Below are positions 40,461 to 49,161 of a stretch of DNA of 64,000 nt, piece after piece. Positions within the stretch are counted from its first letter, which is position 1, and each line of letters starts with the position of its first letter. The translations under genes were made by a program, and so were the position numbers. The notes under the pieces are model-generated. The model had not been told where the DNA came from and did not search any database. It saw only the letters and a list, made by a program, of their open reading frames with translations. The DNA comes from DSNY01 sp016861185. Its GTDB lineage: Bacteria > Pseudomonadota > Gammaproteobacteria > Burkholderiales > Burkholderiaceae_F. The stretch covers positions 1 through 64,000 of the forward strand of contig SZOR01000032.1 of the NCBI GenBank assembly GCA_030263275.1. Direction: 5' to 3'.

Positions 40461-41810
40461 ATGATGCGCAAATCAGCGCTCGCCATCGCACTCACGCTTG
40501 CATTCCCGATCGCTCACGCGCAGGGCGGACCGACGCAAAGCGGCGTCCAACTGTACGGTATCGTCGACGTGGGCATGGAGCGCGTCGACAACGGCGATGT
40601 TTCCGTCACTCGCCTGACGAGCGGCATCTCGACCGGATCGCGCTGGGGGATCCGCGGCAGCGAGGATCTCGGCGGCGGCTATCGCGCGCTGTTCACGCTC
40701 GAGAGCCGGTTCGAGGTCGACAACGGCACGACGAGCAACCGCGGCGCGATCTTCTTCTGTCCGTCCGCGCCGGCCCTGTGTCCCGGCGTCGTCGGCACGT
40801 CTCCTGCGATTCCGGGTGCCGTGGTCGGCGGCATGAGCGCGGTGAACACGGCGCTGCTGCAGGCAGTCAGCACGGTCAACAGCGTCAACGCGCTGTTCGA
40901 TCGGCAGGCCTTCGCCGGCCTGGTGACGCCTTACGGCGCGATTCTGGGCGGCCGCCAGTACACACCGAACTACGAAGTGCTCATCAAGTACAACTCGTTC
41001 GCCGATTCGTTCGCCGGCAACCCTGGGCAGATCGCGACGATCAACATCCGCGCCAACAACGCGCTGCAGTACCGCGCCGAACTGAGCGGGTTCACCTTGT
41101 CGCTGATGTACGGCTTCGGCGGATCGGAAGGCAATCGCAGCGAGCGCACGACGGTCGGCCGCGGCGACGATTTCTACGGCGTGAACGTCCAGTACAACGC
41201 GCCCACCTTCGGCGTCGGCGTCGGCTACAACCGCAACAACACGGTGACGTTCGCGGCGCCCACGGAGAGCCGCAAGGGACTCGAAACGTACAGCGTCGGC
41301 GGAACCGCCACGCTCGGCGGCGTCAAGCTCTTCGCGACGTACCTGAAGGCGAAGAATGAGAATCCGGTGCTGTCGCCGGTCGACATCCAGAACATCGTGA
41401 TCAGCACAGGCGGCAACCTCGCGGCGATCAACAACATTCTGGGCGGCCTGTTGATCAACCGCTTCGACGTCGACGCGCTGCGCGGCATGGTCGGACCGAC
41501 CGATCTGGACGTGTACCACCTGGGGCTGAACTGGACCGTCGGCAACGGCACGTTGATGGCCGCGTTGAACCAGTCGAAGGACTCGGCGCGCAGCCTGTGG
41601 GCGACGGCGGATGCGAAGGTCGATCAGATCGGGCTCGCGTACATGTACAACCTGTCCAAGCGCACGCAGCTCTACGGCGCCTACGCGGTCGCCAACAACA
41701 AGGATCAGGCGCGCATCGCGCTCGGCGCCGCGTGCTGCACCGGTGGCTGGACCACGGCACCCGGCGAAGACAGCACGTCGCTGCAAATTGGCATGCGGCA
41801 TACGTTCTGA
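40461..41810 (+). CDS. Gram-negative porin (Porin_4 type) 1
   Basis: 449-aa outer-membrane trimeric porin. Signal peptide 1-20 (cleavage after AHA), then the 16-strand barrel starting VQLYGIVDVGMERVD and SRWGIRGSEDLGGGYRALF and ending in the C-terminal Phe (MRHTF) needed for assembly. Longer than usual by insertions (around residues 90-140 and 310-340). Uncommon for porins, it has cysteine pairs in CPSAPALC and ACC, which may be disulfide-bonded loops. GGAG Shine-Dalgarno. Divergent from coq7. Confidence 0.93.
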   Translation: MMRKSALAIALTLAFPIAHAQGGPTQSGVQLYGIVDVGMERVDNGDVSVTRLTSGISTGSRWGIRGSEDLGGGYRALFTLESRFEVDNGTTSNRGAIFFCPSAPALCPGVVGTSPAIPGAVVGGMSAVNTALLQAVSTVNSVNALFDRQAFAGLVTPYGAILGGRQYTPNYEVLIKYNSFADSFAGNPGQIATINIRANNALQYRAELSGFTLSLMYGFGGSEGNRSERTTVGRGDDFYGVNVQYNAPTFGVGVGYNRNNTVTFAAPTESRKGLETYSVGGTATLGGVKLFATYLKAKNENPVLSPVDIQNIVISTGGNLAAINNILGGLLINRFDVDALRGMVGPTDLDVYHLGLNWTVGNGTLMAALNQSKDSARSLWATADAKVDQIGLAYMYNLSKRTQLYGAYAVANNKDQARIALGAACCTGGWTTAPGEDSTSLQIGMRHTF

Positions 41811-41828
41811 GGAAGTCTGCGATGGATC

Positions 41829-41858
41829 AAGGGGCGCTGCGGGCGCCCCTTGTTTTTT
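41829..41858 (+). terminator. Intrinsic terminator after porin 1
   Basis: Stem AAGGGGCGC (41829-41837) / GCGCCCCTT (41843-41851), then GTTTTTT. It lies 19 bp past the stop codon. Confidence 0.9.
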
Positions 41859-41932
41859 CAGGGCGCGGTCACAGCGCGGAATCGCAGTTGATTGCGGTGT
41901 TGCACAAAACCCACAACTCACGTCTATCGGGC

Positions 41933-41987
41933 AGTCGATTCGGGCCACGTTCTTTGCCCTGTCATCGGTTCTTTGGAAGAATCGACT
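41933..41987 (+). promoter_or_regulatory. Inverted repeat in the leader of porin 2
   Basis: AGTCGATTC (41933-41941) pairs perfectly with GAATCGACT (41979-41987), 37 nt apart, about 100 bp before the porin 2 start. The region is A/T-richer than average and probably holds the porin promoter. The hairpin could be a regulator site or a 5'-UTR structure. No promoter boxes are clear enough to name. Confidence 0.4.
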
Positions 41988-42089
41988 CGGACTTCCGTTG
42001 GGAGTTGCCAGTCGCGGTTGGCGATCGGAGCAGAGTGAAGAACATCCGCATCGCCGTCGGCTGATCTATCAACACATGTGGAGATACAT

Positions 42090-43160
42090 ATGAAAAAGTC
42101 GCTCATCGCACTTGCGGTCCTCGGCGCTTTCGCCGGAGCCGCCAGCGCGCAGTCGTCGGTGACGCTGTACGGCATCGTCGACGTGAACCTGCAGCGCACC
42201 GACCCGAAGGCGGGCAGCACGACCGACGTGCAGGCTACGACCGGTGTTAACGCGGGTCACTTGGCGGGCAACCGTTGGGGTATGCGCGGCAGCGAAGACC
42301 TCGGCGGAGGCCTGCGCGCGATCTTCCAACTCGAAAGCGGTTACAGCCTTGACGACGGCCGCAGCGCCCAAGGCGGGCGTCTCTTCGGCCGCCAAGCCTA
42401 CGCCGGTCTGGCTGGAGGCTTCGGTACGCTGGTCGCGGGCCGCATTGCGACGTTCTCGTCGGGTACCGGCGCGTTCGACAAGTTCGGCGCACTCGACCCG
42501 TTCCGCACGGGATATGGCATCGGCGGCTTCCAGGCCACGTTCTCGTCGGCCAACTCGTACCGCTTCGACAACACGATCGCGTACCTGACGCCGACGATGG
42601 GCGGTTTCAGCGCCGGTCTCGGTCACACGTTCCGCGTGGACGGCGCCGAGGTCGCTGGCGGCAGCGGTAACAACAACAATGGCCAGATCATGTACGCGAA
42701 CTTCAGCGCCGGGCCGCTGTATGCCGTGCTGACGTACGACCGACTGAAGCTGGGCGAGATCGCCGGCGATCCGACGCAGAAGCACCTGCAGGTCGGTGCG
42801 TCGTACGACCTGAAGGTCGTCAAGATCTCGGCCGCGTATGCGAAAGAGGATGATCAGCGCGTGCTTCAAGCCACGCCGCAACAGGCTGCGGGCGCGGACG
42901 CGACGGCGTGGGCCGTGGGCGTGGTGGCGCCGGTCGGGGCACATCGCTTCGCCGCCTCGTATCAGACCCGCGACGTCGATGCGTTCGGCACGACCCCGGA
43001 AGGCGATCGCAAGGCCTTTACGCTCGGCTACGAATACTCGCTGTCGCGTCGGACGACGTTCTATGCGTCGTACGCCGATGTGAAAGACGACGGTTCGCTG
43101 AAGACCACGACGAGCGGCGGCGCCAAGCAGATGACCTTCGGTCTGAACCACACGTTCTGA
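42090..43160 (+). CDS. Gram-negative porin (Porin_4 type) 2
   Basis: 356-aa outer-membrane porin of normal family length. Signal peptide MKKSLIALAVLGAFAGAASA, then SSVTLYGIVDVNLQR, NRWGMRGSEDLGGGLRAIFQ, FGRQAYAGLAGGFGTLVAGR, and a terminal NHTF. The ATG at 42090 follows GGAG; a GTG 12 bp earlier lies in that Shine-Dalgarno. It is only distantly similar to porin 1, so not a recent tandem duplicate. Confidence 0.95.
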   Translation: MKKSLIALAVLGAFAGAASAQSSVTLYGIVDVNLQRTDPKAGSTTDVQATTGVNAGHLAGNRWGMRGSEDLGGGLRAIFQLESGYSLDDGRSAQGGRLFGRQAYAGLAGGFGTLVAGRIATFSSGTGAFDKFGALDPFRTGYGIGGFQATFSSANSYRFDNTIAYLTPTMGGFSAGLGHTFRVDGAEVAGGSGNNNNGQIMYANFSAGPLYAVLTYDRLKLGEIAGDPTQKHLQVGASYDLKVVKISAAYAKEDDQRVLQATPQQAAGADATAWAVGVVAPVGAHRFAASYQTRDVDAFGTTPEGDRKAFTLGYEYSLSRRTTFYASYADVKDDGSLKTTTSGGAKQMTFGLNHTF

Positions 43161-43189
43161 TCGACGCTCGCAAGAGCTTGCTGCAGCAA

Positions 43190-43217
43190 AGAGGCCGCCT
43201 TGGGCGGCCTCTTTTTT
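43190..43217 (+). terminator. Intrinsic terminator after porin 2
   Basis: Stem AGAGGCCGCC (43190-43199) / GGCGGCCTCT (43203-43212), then a T-run (43212-43217). It is convergent with glpD, whose stop is at 43239. Confidence 0.9.
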
Positions 43218-43238
43218 CGCCCCTGCGGGGCGCGACGC

Positions 43239-44642
43239 TCATAGCGCGCTCTGAGTCCGTTCCGCCCGCGCGCGATCCAGGTACGCAAGCCGTGCGCGCC
43301 GGGCGACGATGTCCTCGGCCGTGCGCGCCTGCGTGAACCGCCGGCAGTGTTCGGCGTAGCCTGCATCCGGCGCGGAGCGTCGCGCTGGATCGACCAGCAC
43401 GCGATCGACGACGAGCGCAAGATCCTCGGTCCGCGCGGAGCGTGCATCGAGCAGCCCGGCGCGCCGGGCCGCGGCGAGCGCGTCGACCGCCATCTTCCGG
43501 TACGTCGTCCACTTGCCGCCGACGATCGAGATCAGGTTGCCGAACTCGGTCAGCACCGCGTGCTCGCGCGAGATCGCGGCGGTCGAGCCGGCTCTTCCCG
43601 GATCGAACAGCGGACGCAGCCCTGCGAAGCTCGCCCGCACGTCGGCGGTCGTGATGGAGCGCGCGAGATAGCCGCGCGCGGTCTCCAGCATGAATTCAAT
43701 TTCCTCGCGCGAGGGCTGCGGCTCCCACGGCGCATCCGGCCGCGGCCCGTCGGTCGTGCCGATCAGCAGCTTGTCGAACCACGGGATGACGAACAGCACG
43801 CGGCCGTCGCGCGTCTTGGGAATCATCAGCGCCGCCGAACCCGGCAGGAAGTCGCGCTCGACGACGAGGTGCGAGCCTTGGCTGACGGTGATGAGCTTGC
43901 GCGCGTCCGGATCGGCGAGCCGCCGCACGCCGTCAACCCACACGCCGGCGGCGTTGAACACGCAGGTCGTCGCCAGTTCGAACGACTCGCCGGTTTCCGC
44001 GTCGACCGCGCGCACGCTCGCGATCCGTCCGTCGCGAAGCTGCAGACCCTCGCAGCACACGTAGTTGATCGGCGTGGCGCCCAGCGCGTACGCGGTCTGC
44101 ATCAGCGCGATGCACATCAGCGCGTCGTCGAACTGGCCGTCCCAATAGGACACGCCGCCGCGCAGTCCTTCGGGTCGGATGCCGGGCAGCCGTGCGAGCG
44201 TCTCGTCGCGCGAAAGCCACCGCGTCGGGCCAACGCTGCGGCGCCCGGCGAGCAGGTCGTACATGCCCAGCCCGACCCGCAGAAACGGCCGCTCGAGGGG
44301 CCGGTAGCACGGCACGACGAATTCGAGCGGATGCACGAGGTGCGGCGCGATCGCGAGCAGCGTGGCGCGCTCCTCGAGCGCCTCGCGCACGAGCTTGACG
44401 TTACCTTGCGCGAGGTAGCGCACGCCGCCGTGGACGAGTTTCGTGCTGCGACTCGAGGTGCCGGAGCCGAAATCACGCGCCTCGATCAACGCAACCCGCA
44501 GCCCGCGCGCCGCCGCGTCGACCGCGATCCCGAGCCCGGTCGCGCCGCCGCCGACGATCACCGCGTCCCACGGCTGCGGTTCGCGCAGCCGCGCGAGCAG
44601 GTCGGCGCGCTGGATCGGCTGGGGCTGCAGCGGGCTTTTCAT
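43239..44642 (-). CDS. glpD: FAD-dependent glycerol-3-phosphate dehydrogenase/oxidase family
   Basis: 467-aa flavoprotein that oxidises glycerol-3-phosphate to DHAP at the membrane, feeding quinone. FAD site DAVIVGGGATGLGIAVDAAARG at 26-47, SSRSTKLVHGGVRYL, SVGPTRWLSRDE, PWFDKLLIGTTD, and GGKWTTYRKMA near the end. It is at the short end of the family. No glpK, glpF or glpR is nearby. It is divergent from the Bug receptor gene. Confidence 0.9.
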   Translation of the reverse strand: MKSPLQPQPIQRADLLARLREPQPWDAVIVGGGATGLGIAVDAAARGLRVALIEARDFGSGTSSRSTKLVHGGVRYLAQGNVKLVREALEERATLLAIAPHLVHPLEFVVPCYRPLERPFLRVGLGMYDLLAGRRSVGPTRWLSRDETLARLPGIRPEGLRGGVSYWDGQFDDALMCIALMQTAYALGATPINYVCCEGLQLRDGRIASVRAVDAETGESFELATTCVFNAAGVWVDGVRRLADPDARKLITVSQGSHLVVERDFLPGSAALMIPKTRDGRVLFVIPWFDKLLIGTTDGPRPDAPWEPQPSREEIEFMLETARGYLARSITTADVRASFAGLRPLFDPGRAGSTAAISREHAVLTEFGNLISIVGGKWTTYRKMAVDALAAARRAGLLDARSARTEDLALVVDRVLVDPARRSAPDAGYAEHCRRFTQARTAEDIVARRARLAYLDRARAERTQSAL

Positions 44643-44761
44643 CCTGAGGGAAACAACGGGTCACGAAGCCGTCGAGGCGCGACTATAGAGCCAGTGGACG
44701 CGCCCCGCGCTTGACGGCAGACTCCACCGCACAAGAATCCGACCCACGTCAAGGAGACCCC

Positions 44762-45739
44762 ATGTTGAAGTCCCTCCTCGCCGCGGCGGCGTGCGCGCTG
44801 CTCGCGCAGTCCGCGGTCGCGCAGTCGTACCCGGCCAAACCCGTGCGCATCGTCGTGCCTTTCCCCGCCGGCGGCACGACCGACATCGTCGCCCGCCTCG
44901 TCGGCACGGAGTTGCAGAAGATGTGGGGCCAGCCGGTGGTCATCGAAAACCGCGGCGGCGCCGGCGGCAACATCGGCACCGACGTCGTCGCCAAGTCGCC
45001 GGCGGACGGCTACACGCTGCTGATGGGCACCGTCGGCACACACGCGATCAACTTGCCTCTCTACACGCAGGGCGGCGGCAAGCTGCCGTACGACCCGATC
45101 AAGGACTTCGCGCCGATCACGCTGGTGGCGGCGGTGCCCAACGTGATGGTCGTGCCGGCTTCGTTGCCGGTCAATTCGGTCAAGGAGTTCATCGCGCTCG
45201 CCAAGTCCAAACCCGGCCAGCTCAACATGGCCTCCAGCGGCAACGGCACGTCGATTCATCTGAGCGGCGAGCTGTTCAAGAGCCTCACGAAGACCTTCAT
45301 GGTGCATCTGCCGTACCGCGGCTCGGCTCCCGCGCTTCAGGATCTGATCGCCGGCAACACACAGGTGATGTTCGACAACCTGCCGTCGGCGCTGCCGCAC
45401 ATCCGCAGCGGCCGGCTGAAGGCGCTCGCGGTTACGTCGCTCGAGCGCGCGCCCGCGCTACCGAACGTGCCGACGATCGAGGAGGCTGCGGGACTGAAGG
45501 GCTTCAACGCGACCTCCTGGTTCGGACTGCTCGCACCCGCGGGCACGCCGCGCGAGATCGTGGCCAAGGTGCACCAGGACGTCGCCAAGGTACTGAGCGC
45601 GCCCGAAATGCGCGAGCGCTTTCTCGGCCAGGGCGCGGCGCCGGTCGGCAACACGCCGGAGCAGTTCGCCGCATTCATCCGCAGCGAAATCGACAAGTGG
45701 ACGCAGGTCGTGAAGTTCTCCGGCGCGAAGATCGACTGA
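44762..45739 (+). CDS. Bug/TctC-family periplasmic solute-binding receptor
   Basis: 325 aa. Signal peptide 1-21 (cleavage AVA-Q), then YPAKPVRIVVPFPAGGTTD, the typical Bug opening, followed by VIENRGGAGGNIGTDVVAKS, GTSIHLSGELFKSLT and PAGTPREIVAKVHQD. These bind small carboxylates; the ligand is unknown. The membrane partners TctA/B are absent here, as is usual for orphan Bug genes in Burkholderiales. AAGGAG Shine-Dalgarno. Confidence 0.94.
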   Translation: MLKSLLAAAACALLAQSAVAQSYPAKPVRIVVPFPAGGTTDIVARLVGTELQKMWGQPVVIENRGGAGGNIGTDVVAKSPADGYTLLMGTVGTHAINLPLYTQGGGKLPYDPIKDFAPITLVAAVPNVMVVPASLPVNSVKEFIALAKSKPGQLNMASSGNGTSIHLSGELFKSLTKTFMVHLPYRGSAPALQDLIAGNTQVMFDNLPSALPHIRSGRLKALAVTSLERAPALPNVPTIEEAAGLKGFNATSWFGLLAPAGTPREIVAKVHQDVAKVLSAPEMRERFLGQGAAPVGNTPEQFAAFIRSEIDKWTQVVKFSGAKID

Positions 45740-45763
45740 ACGGCGCGGCGACGGTAGCGATCG

Positions 45764-46225
45764 ATGGCAACCGCAGGAAAGTCGGCAGCGAAGCCGCGCG
45801 GCGTGGCGCGGTCGGCGCACCCCAAGACGGCCATGCATCCCGCGTCCGCATCGAAACGTGAGGCTGCGGATGAGTTCACCGCGGCGTTCGAAGCGTTGCG
45901 CGCGCTGCTCGCCCGGCACGCGGCTTCCTTCGTCGTCGCCGCCGATACTCCCAAGAACTACACGCTCGTCTCCCGGCGCAACGACGTCAAAGGCAGACCC
46001 GTCTACTTCGCTTCGGTGCTGCTCGGCAAGCGTTACGTTGCGTACCACCTGATGCCGCTGTACTGCGACCCGGCGCTGGCGCAGCGCGTACCGCCGGAGC
46101 TGAAGGCGCGGATGCAGGGCAAGACCTGCTTCAACTTCCGTCAGCCGGACCCGGCGGCGTTCGCGCAGCTCGACGCGTTGACGGCGGAGGCCCTCGCCTC
46201 CATGCGGCGCCAGGGTACCGCGTGA
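45764..46225 (+). CDS. Conserved small protein, DUF1801-like
   Basis: 153 aa. Charged N-terminus (1-35), then a compact domain with NYTLVSRRNDVKGRPVYFAS, VLLGKRYVAYHLMPLY and MQGKTCFNF. The layout (K-x-Y-T-L-V, Y-F-A-S, H-L-M-P) resembles the DUF1801/YdhG-type fold, but I am not certain. No signal peptide. 24 bp after the Bug gene; its stop overlaps the next start (GTGA). Confidence 0.7.
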   Translation: MATAGKSAAKPRGVARSAHPKTAMHPASASKREAADEFTAAFEALRALLARHAASFVVAADTPKNYTLVSRRNDVKGRPVYFASVLLGKRYVAYHLMPLYCDPALAQRVPPELKARMQGKTCFNFRQPDPAAFAQLDALTAEALASMRRQGTA

Positions 46226-46995
46226 TTCCGTTCCGTCGCCGCGTCATCGACGCGCTGGTTGCGCCGCTGCGCGCGCTCGACGCGGTCGAAGCGGTCTGGG
46301 AAGGCGGCTCCGCCGCGACCGGCCGGCTCGATGCCTTCTCCGACGTCGATCTGTGCATCGTCGCGCCGGCCGACCACACGGACGCGGTGTTCGATGCGGT
46401 CGAACGCGCGCTCGCGACCGTCGCGCCGATCGAGCACGCGTGGCGCGTCGAACCGCCGGCGTTTCGCGACATGGCGCAGCGCTTCTACCTGCTGGCGGGT
46501 GCGCCGCCGTTCTTCGCGGTCGACTGCTCGGTGCTCGCGCCGGCCGGCGTCGCGCAGTTCCTCGAGCGCGAGCGGCACGGCGAGCCGCTCGTGTATTTCG
46601 ATCGCGGCGGCCGCGTGCGCGCCGTGCCGCTCGACCGCAGCGCCCACGAAGCGAAACGCAGCGCGCGCCTGGCGCAGATCGGGCAGGCCGCGCCGGTGTA
46701 CGCGCTGCTCGCGCGCAAGGAACTCGCCCGCGAGCGCGCGCTCGAGGCTCTCGGTTTCTACCAAGCGCTGCTACGCGCGCTGGTCGAGCTGTTCGGCATG
46801 GCGCACCGTCCGGAGCGCTTCGACTTCGGGCTGCGCTACGTGCACGGCGACTTCCCGCCGGAGGTGCAGCGCCGGCTCGCGCACTTCGCCTTCGTGCCGG
46901 ATGTGCAGTCGCTGGCGGGCCGCATCGACGAGATCGTCGCCGCGATCCAAGCGCAGCATGCCGCGCTTACGGCGCAGAATCGCGCGGCGCCGTGA
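46222..46995 (+). CDS. Nucleotidyltransferase-domain protein
   Basis: 257 aa. Pol-beta-type nucleotidyltransferase core: GGSAATGRLDAFSDVDLCI near 29-47 (GS...G..SDxD, metal Asp pair), with a third Asp in FFAVDCSVL. Substrate not known; possibly a small-molecule (aminoglycoside-type) or tRNA/protein transferase. The GTG start overlaps the previous stop. Its 3' end overlaps the converging PHB-depolymerase-like gene by 29 bp. Confidence 0.8.
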   Translation: MIPFRRRVIDALVAPLRALDAVEAVWEGGSAATGRLDAFSDVDLCIVAPADHTDAVFDAVERALATVAPIEHAWRVEPPAFRDMAQRFYLLAGAPPFFAVDCSVLAPAGVAQFLERERHGEPLVYFDRGGRVRAVPLDRSAHEAKRSARLAQIGQAAPVYALLARKELARERALEALGFYQALLRALVELFGMAHRPERFDFGLRYVHGDFPPEVQRRLAHFAFVPDVQSLAGRIDEIVAAIQAQHAALTAQNRAAP

Positions 46996-48019
46996 CGCGC
47001 TCGACCATCGCCCGCAGCGCCGCGACCTGCGCGCCGCTCTTGATTGCGTAGTCGGGTCCCGTGTACCCCCACCAGTCCCAGCAGCCGAGCGGATTGTTCG
47101 GCAGCCAGGCGAGCAGCCAGTTCGGCCGCACCGGCTTGACCTGCGGATACAGCACGATCGTGTCGTTGGCGGCCGCCCAGTCGTTGTAGCCGGCGTCGCG
47201 GACGAAGGCTTCGCCGACATCCTGTACCCCCTGGCGGCAGCCGTGCAGCGCGATATGCACGCGGCAGCGCACGCCTGCCGCGCACTGTTCCGGCACGAAG
47301 ACGTATCCCTCGCGGTCGAGCGAACTGAGCAGCCAGACGCGCCGCCACAGCGAGAGGAATTCGCCCTGCCGGAAGCGTTCGAGCCGGCCGCGGCCTTGGC
47401 GCCCACTGGCCGCGGTGCCGTACAGGTACTCCAGCATGCGCGCGGAGGCATCGTCGCCGCAGCGGTTCAGGTAGGGACTGGCGCTGGCTTCGCACGCGAC
47501 GCCGCTCGCGCGGGTCGGCAGTCCGTGGCCGAGCCCCGGTGCGAGCTCGAAGCGCGTTCCGGCGGGGTTGAAGTGCGCGAAGAAGTCGCGCGCCGCTTCG
47601 ACCACGGTCCGTACGACGACCGCGTCGGCGCCGCCGGCGAGCAGCCAAGCGCGCGTGCGCCTGAGGTTGTCGGCTGAATCGATCCGCTGCAGCGCGGCCA
47701 GCCGGCGCGCTTCAGCGATCGCCACTCGCGGGTCTGGCGCACCGCGCAGGCAGGCGTCGAGCGCGCGCCGCGGATCGCCCCCCGCGCAGCCGTACGGTCC
47801 GCCCGCGACCACGCCGACGCCGCGCACGAGCGCCGAATGGGCGACCGCGAACTGCACGGCCATGTAGCCACCCGCCGACAGGCCGGAGACCGTCACTTGC
47901 TCCGGGTCGGCGCCGTACGCGCGCAGCGAGCCCGCGTCGTCCGCGCAAGCCCCGAGCGCGAGCAGCGCCGCGCCGATGCCTGCGCAGATAATGCGCCGTC
48001 TACGCAAGGATCCGTTCAA
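46967..48019 (-). CDS. Poly(3-hydroxybutyrate)-depolymerase-like exported esterase
   Basis: 350-aa alpha/beta hydrolase of the PHB-depolymerase/esterase family. Nucleophile S48 in VSGLSAGGYMAVQF; the oxyanion-type motif ALHGCRQGVQD and YPQVKPVRPN with GCWDWWGY in the C-terminal part; His region GLGHGLPT. The N-terminus is basic (RRRR), hydrophobic, with LGAC (C25), so perhaps a lipoprotein. The only credible start is TTG at 48019, just 1 bp from the divergent ATG at 48021. Confirm by N-terminal mapping. Confidence 0.82.
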   Translation of the reverse strand: MNGSLRRRRIICAGIGAALLALGACADDAGSLRAYGADPEQVTVSGLSAGGYMAVQFAVAHSALVRGVGVVAGGPYGCAGGDPRRALDACLRGAPDPRVAIAEARRLAALQRIDSADNLRRTRAWLLAGGADAVVVRTVVEAARDFFAHFNPAGTRFELAPGLGHGLPTRASGVACEASASPYLNRCGDDASARMLEYLYGTAASGRQGRGRLERFRQGEFLSLWRRVWLLSSLDREGYVFVPEQCAAGVRCRVHIALHGCRQGVQDVGEAFVRDAGYNDWAAANDTIVLYPQVKPVRPNWLLAWLPNNPLGCWDWWGYTGPDYAIKSGAQVAALRAMVERVTAPRDSAP

Positions 48020-48020
48020 G

Positions 48021-48650
48021 ATGCCTCCCGACCGTCAGACCCCCTGGCTGGCTGCCCTGCTCGCAGCGACGATCGTCGCGCTGATCGTCTCCGGCTGGCA
48101 ACCCTACGATCGGGCGACCTGGCTGCTCGAGGTGCTGCCGGTGCTGGCCGCGGCTCCGCTGCTCGTCGCCACGCGACGCCGTTACCCGCTGACCACGCTG
48201 CTGTACGGCCTGATCTTCCTGCACGCGCTGGTACTGATCGTCGGCGGCACCTACACCTACGCGCGCGTGCCCGCCGGCTTCTGGGTACAGGAGGCGTTCG
48301 CGCTGTCGCGCAACCCGTACGACAAGCTCGGGCACTTCATGCAGGGTTTTGTTCCGGCGATCATCGCGCGCGAGATCCTCGTGCGCGGCGACTTCGTCCG
48401 CGGCCGGCGCATGCTCGCCTTCCTGTGCGCGTGCGTGGCGCTCGCGGTCAGCGCGTTCTACGAGCTGATCGAATGGTGGGCCGCGCTCGCATTGGGCCAG
48501 GGCGCCGACGAATTCCTCGGCACCCAGGGCGACCCGTGGGACACGCAATCGGACATGTTCCTCGCACTGATCGGCGCGTCGCTCGCGCTCGCGCTGTTGT
48601 CGCGGCCCCACGATCGCGCGCTGCAGCAACTGCCTCCGGTCGGTCGCTGA
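48021..48650 (+). CDS. DUF2238-family membrane protein (YjdF-like)
   Basis: 209 aa with about six transmembrane helices. Motifs: GGTYTYARVP, YDKLGHFMQGFVPAI, ELIEWWAALALGQGADEFLG and TQGDPWDTQSDMFLALIG, which mark the DUF2238 family. Function unknown. The ATG at 48021 follows AAGGA at 48005-48009. The promoter must lie inside the divergent esterase gene. Confidence 0.88.
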   Translation: MPPDRQTPWLAALLAATIVALIVSGWQPYDRATWLLEVLPVLAAAPLLVATRRRYPLTTLLYGLIFLHALVLIVGGTYTYARVPAGFWVQEAFALSRNPYDKLGHFMQGFVPAIIAREILVRGDFVRGRRMLAFLCACVALAVSAFYELIEWWAALALGQGADEFLGTQGDPWDTQSDMFLALIGASLALALLSRPHDRALQQLPPVGR

Positions 48651-48795
48651 TGGCCGCGCGGCGAACTTGAGCCCGCGCGTCTAGTGAATAGTCGACGCAT
48701 CGATTACGTTTTCAGCCATTCCGCGCGCGCTGTCATCTGATTAACTTCAGACGCGTTGTCAGGCAAAGCAGACGCGGAATTCGACGGAGCTGAAG

Positions 48796-49089
48796 ATGCT
48801 GATGCGCGTGCGCGAACGGGGCGACGAAGTCCACATCGAACTGACCGGTGTCGCCGGCCGGCAGCAACGCGTGCTCAAGGCCCTGTCCGAATGCCGGCGC
48901 GACGCCGGCGGAGCGGACCAGCCGCTCGACCGCGCCGACGTTTCGGTCCGCGCCGGCGCGAACGACATGCACATCCGCCTGAAAGGCCGCGACGGCTTGC
49001 GCTTCGAGGCTATGACCATCTACCGCTGCCTGCGCCAAGCCCTGATCGAGCGCCCGGCCGATCCGCCGGGTGCCGTCGCCGCCGGTTAG
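48796..49089 (+). CDS. Hypothetical 97-aa protein
   Basis: No family recognised. A small, mixed alpha/beta sequence with two amphipathic strands (EVHIELTGVAG, MHIRLKGRDGLRFEAM) and a C-terminal helix (IYRCLRQALIERP), suggestive of a compact fold. No signal or membrane segment. The 145 bp upstream are A/T-rich for this genome and could hold its promoter. Confidence 0.55.
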   Translation: MLMRVRERGDEVHIELTGVAGRQQRVLKALSECRRDAGGADQPLDRADVSVRAGANDMHIRLKGRDGLRFEAMTIYRCLRQALIERPADPPGAVAAG

Positions 49090-49161
49090 GCGAGCCGAGC
49101 CGGGACGATGGTCGGGCGCCGCCCGGCCTCGAATCCGATCCGCACTCCTTGGTGCTGGCCG

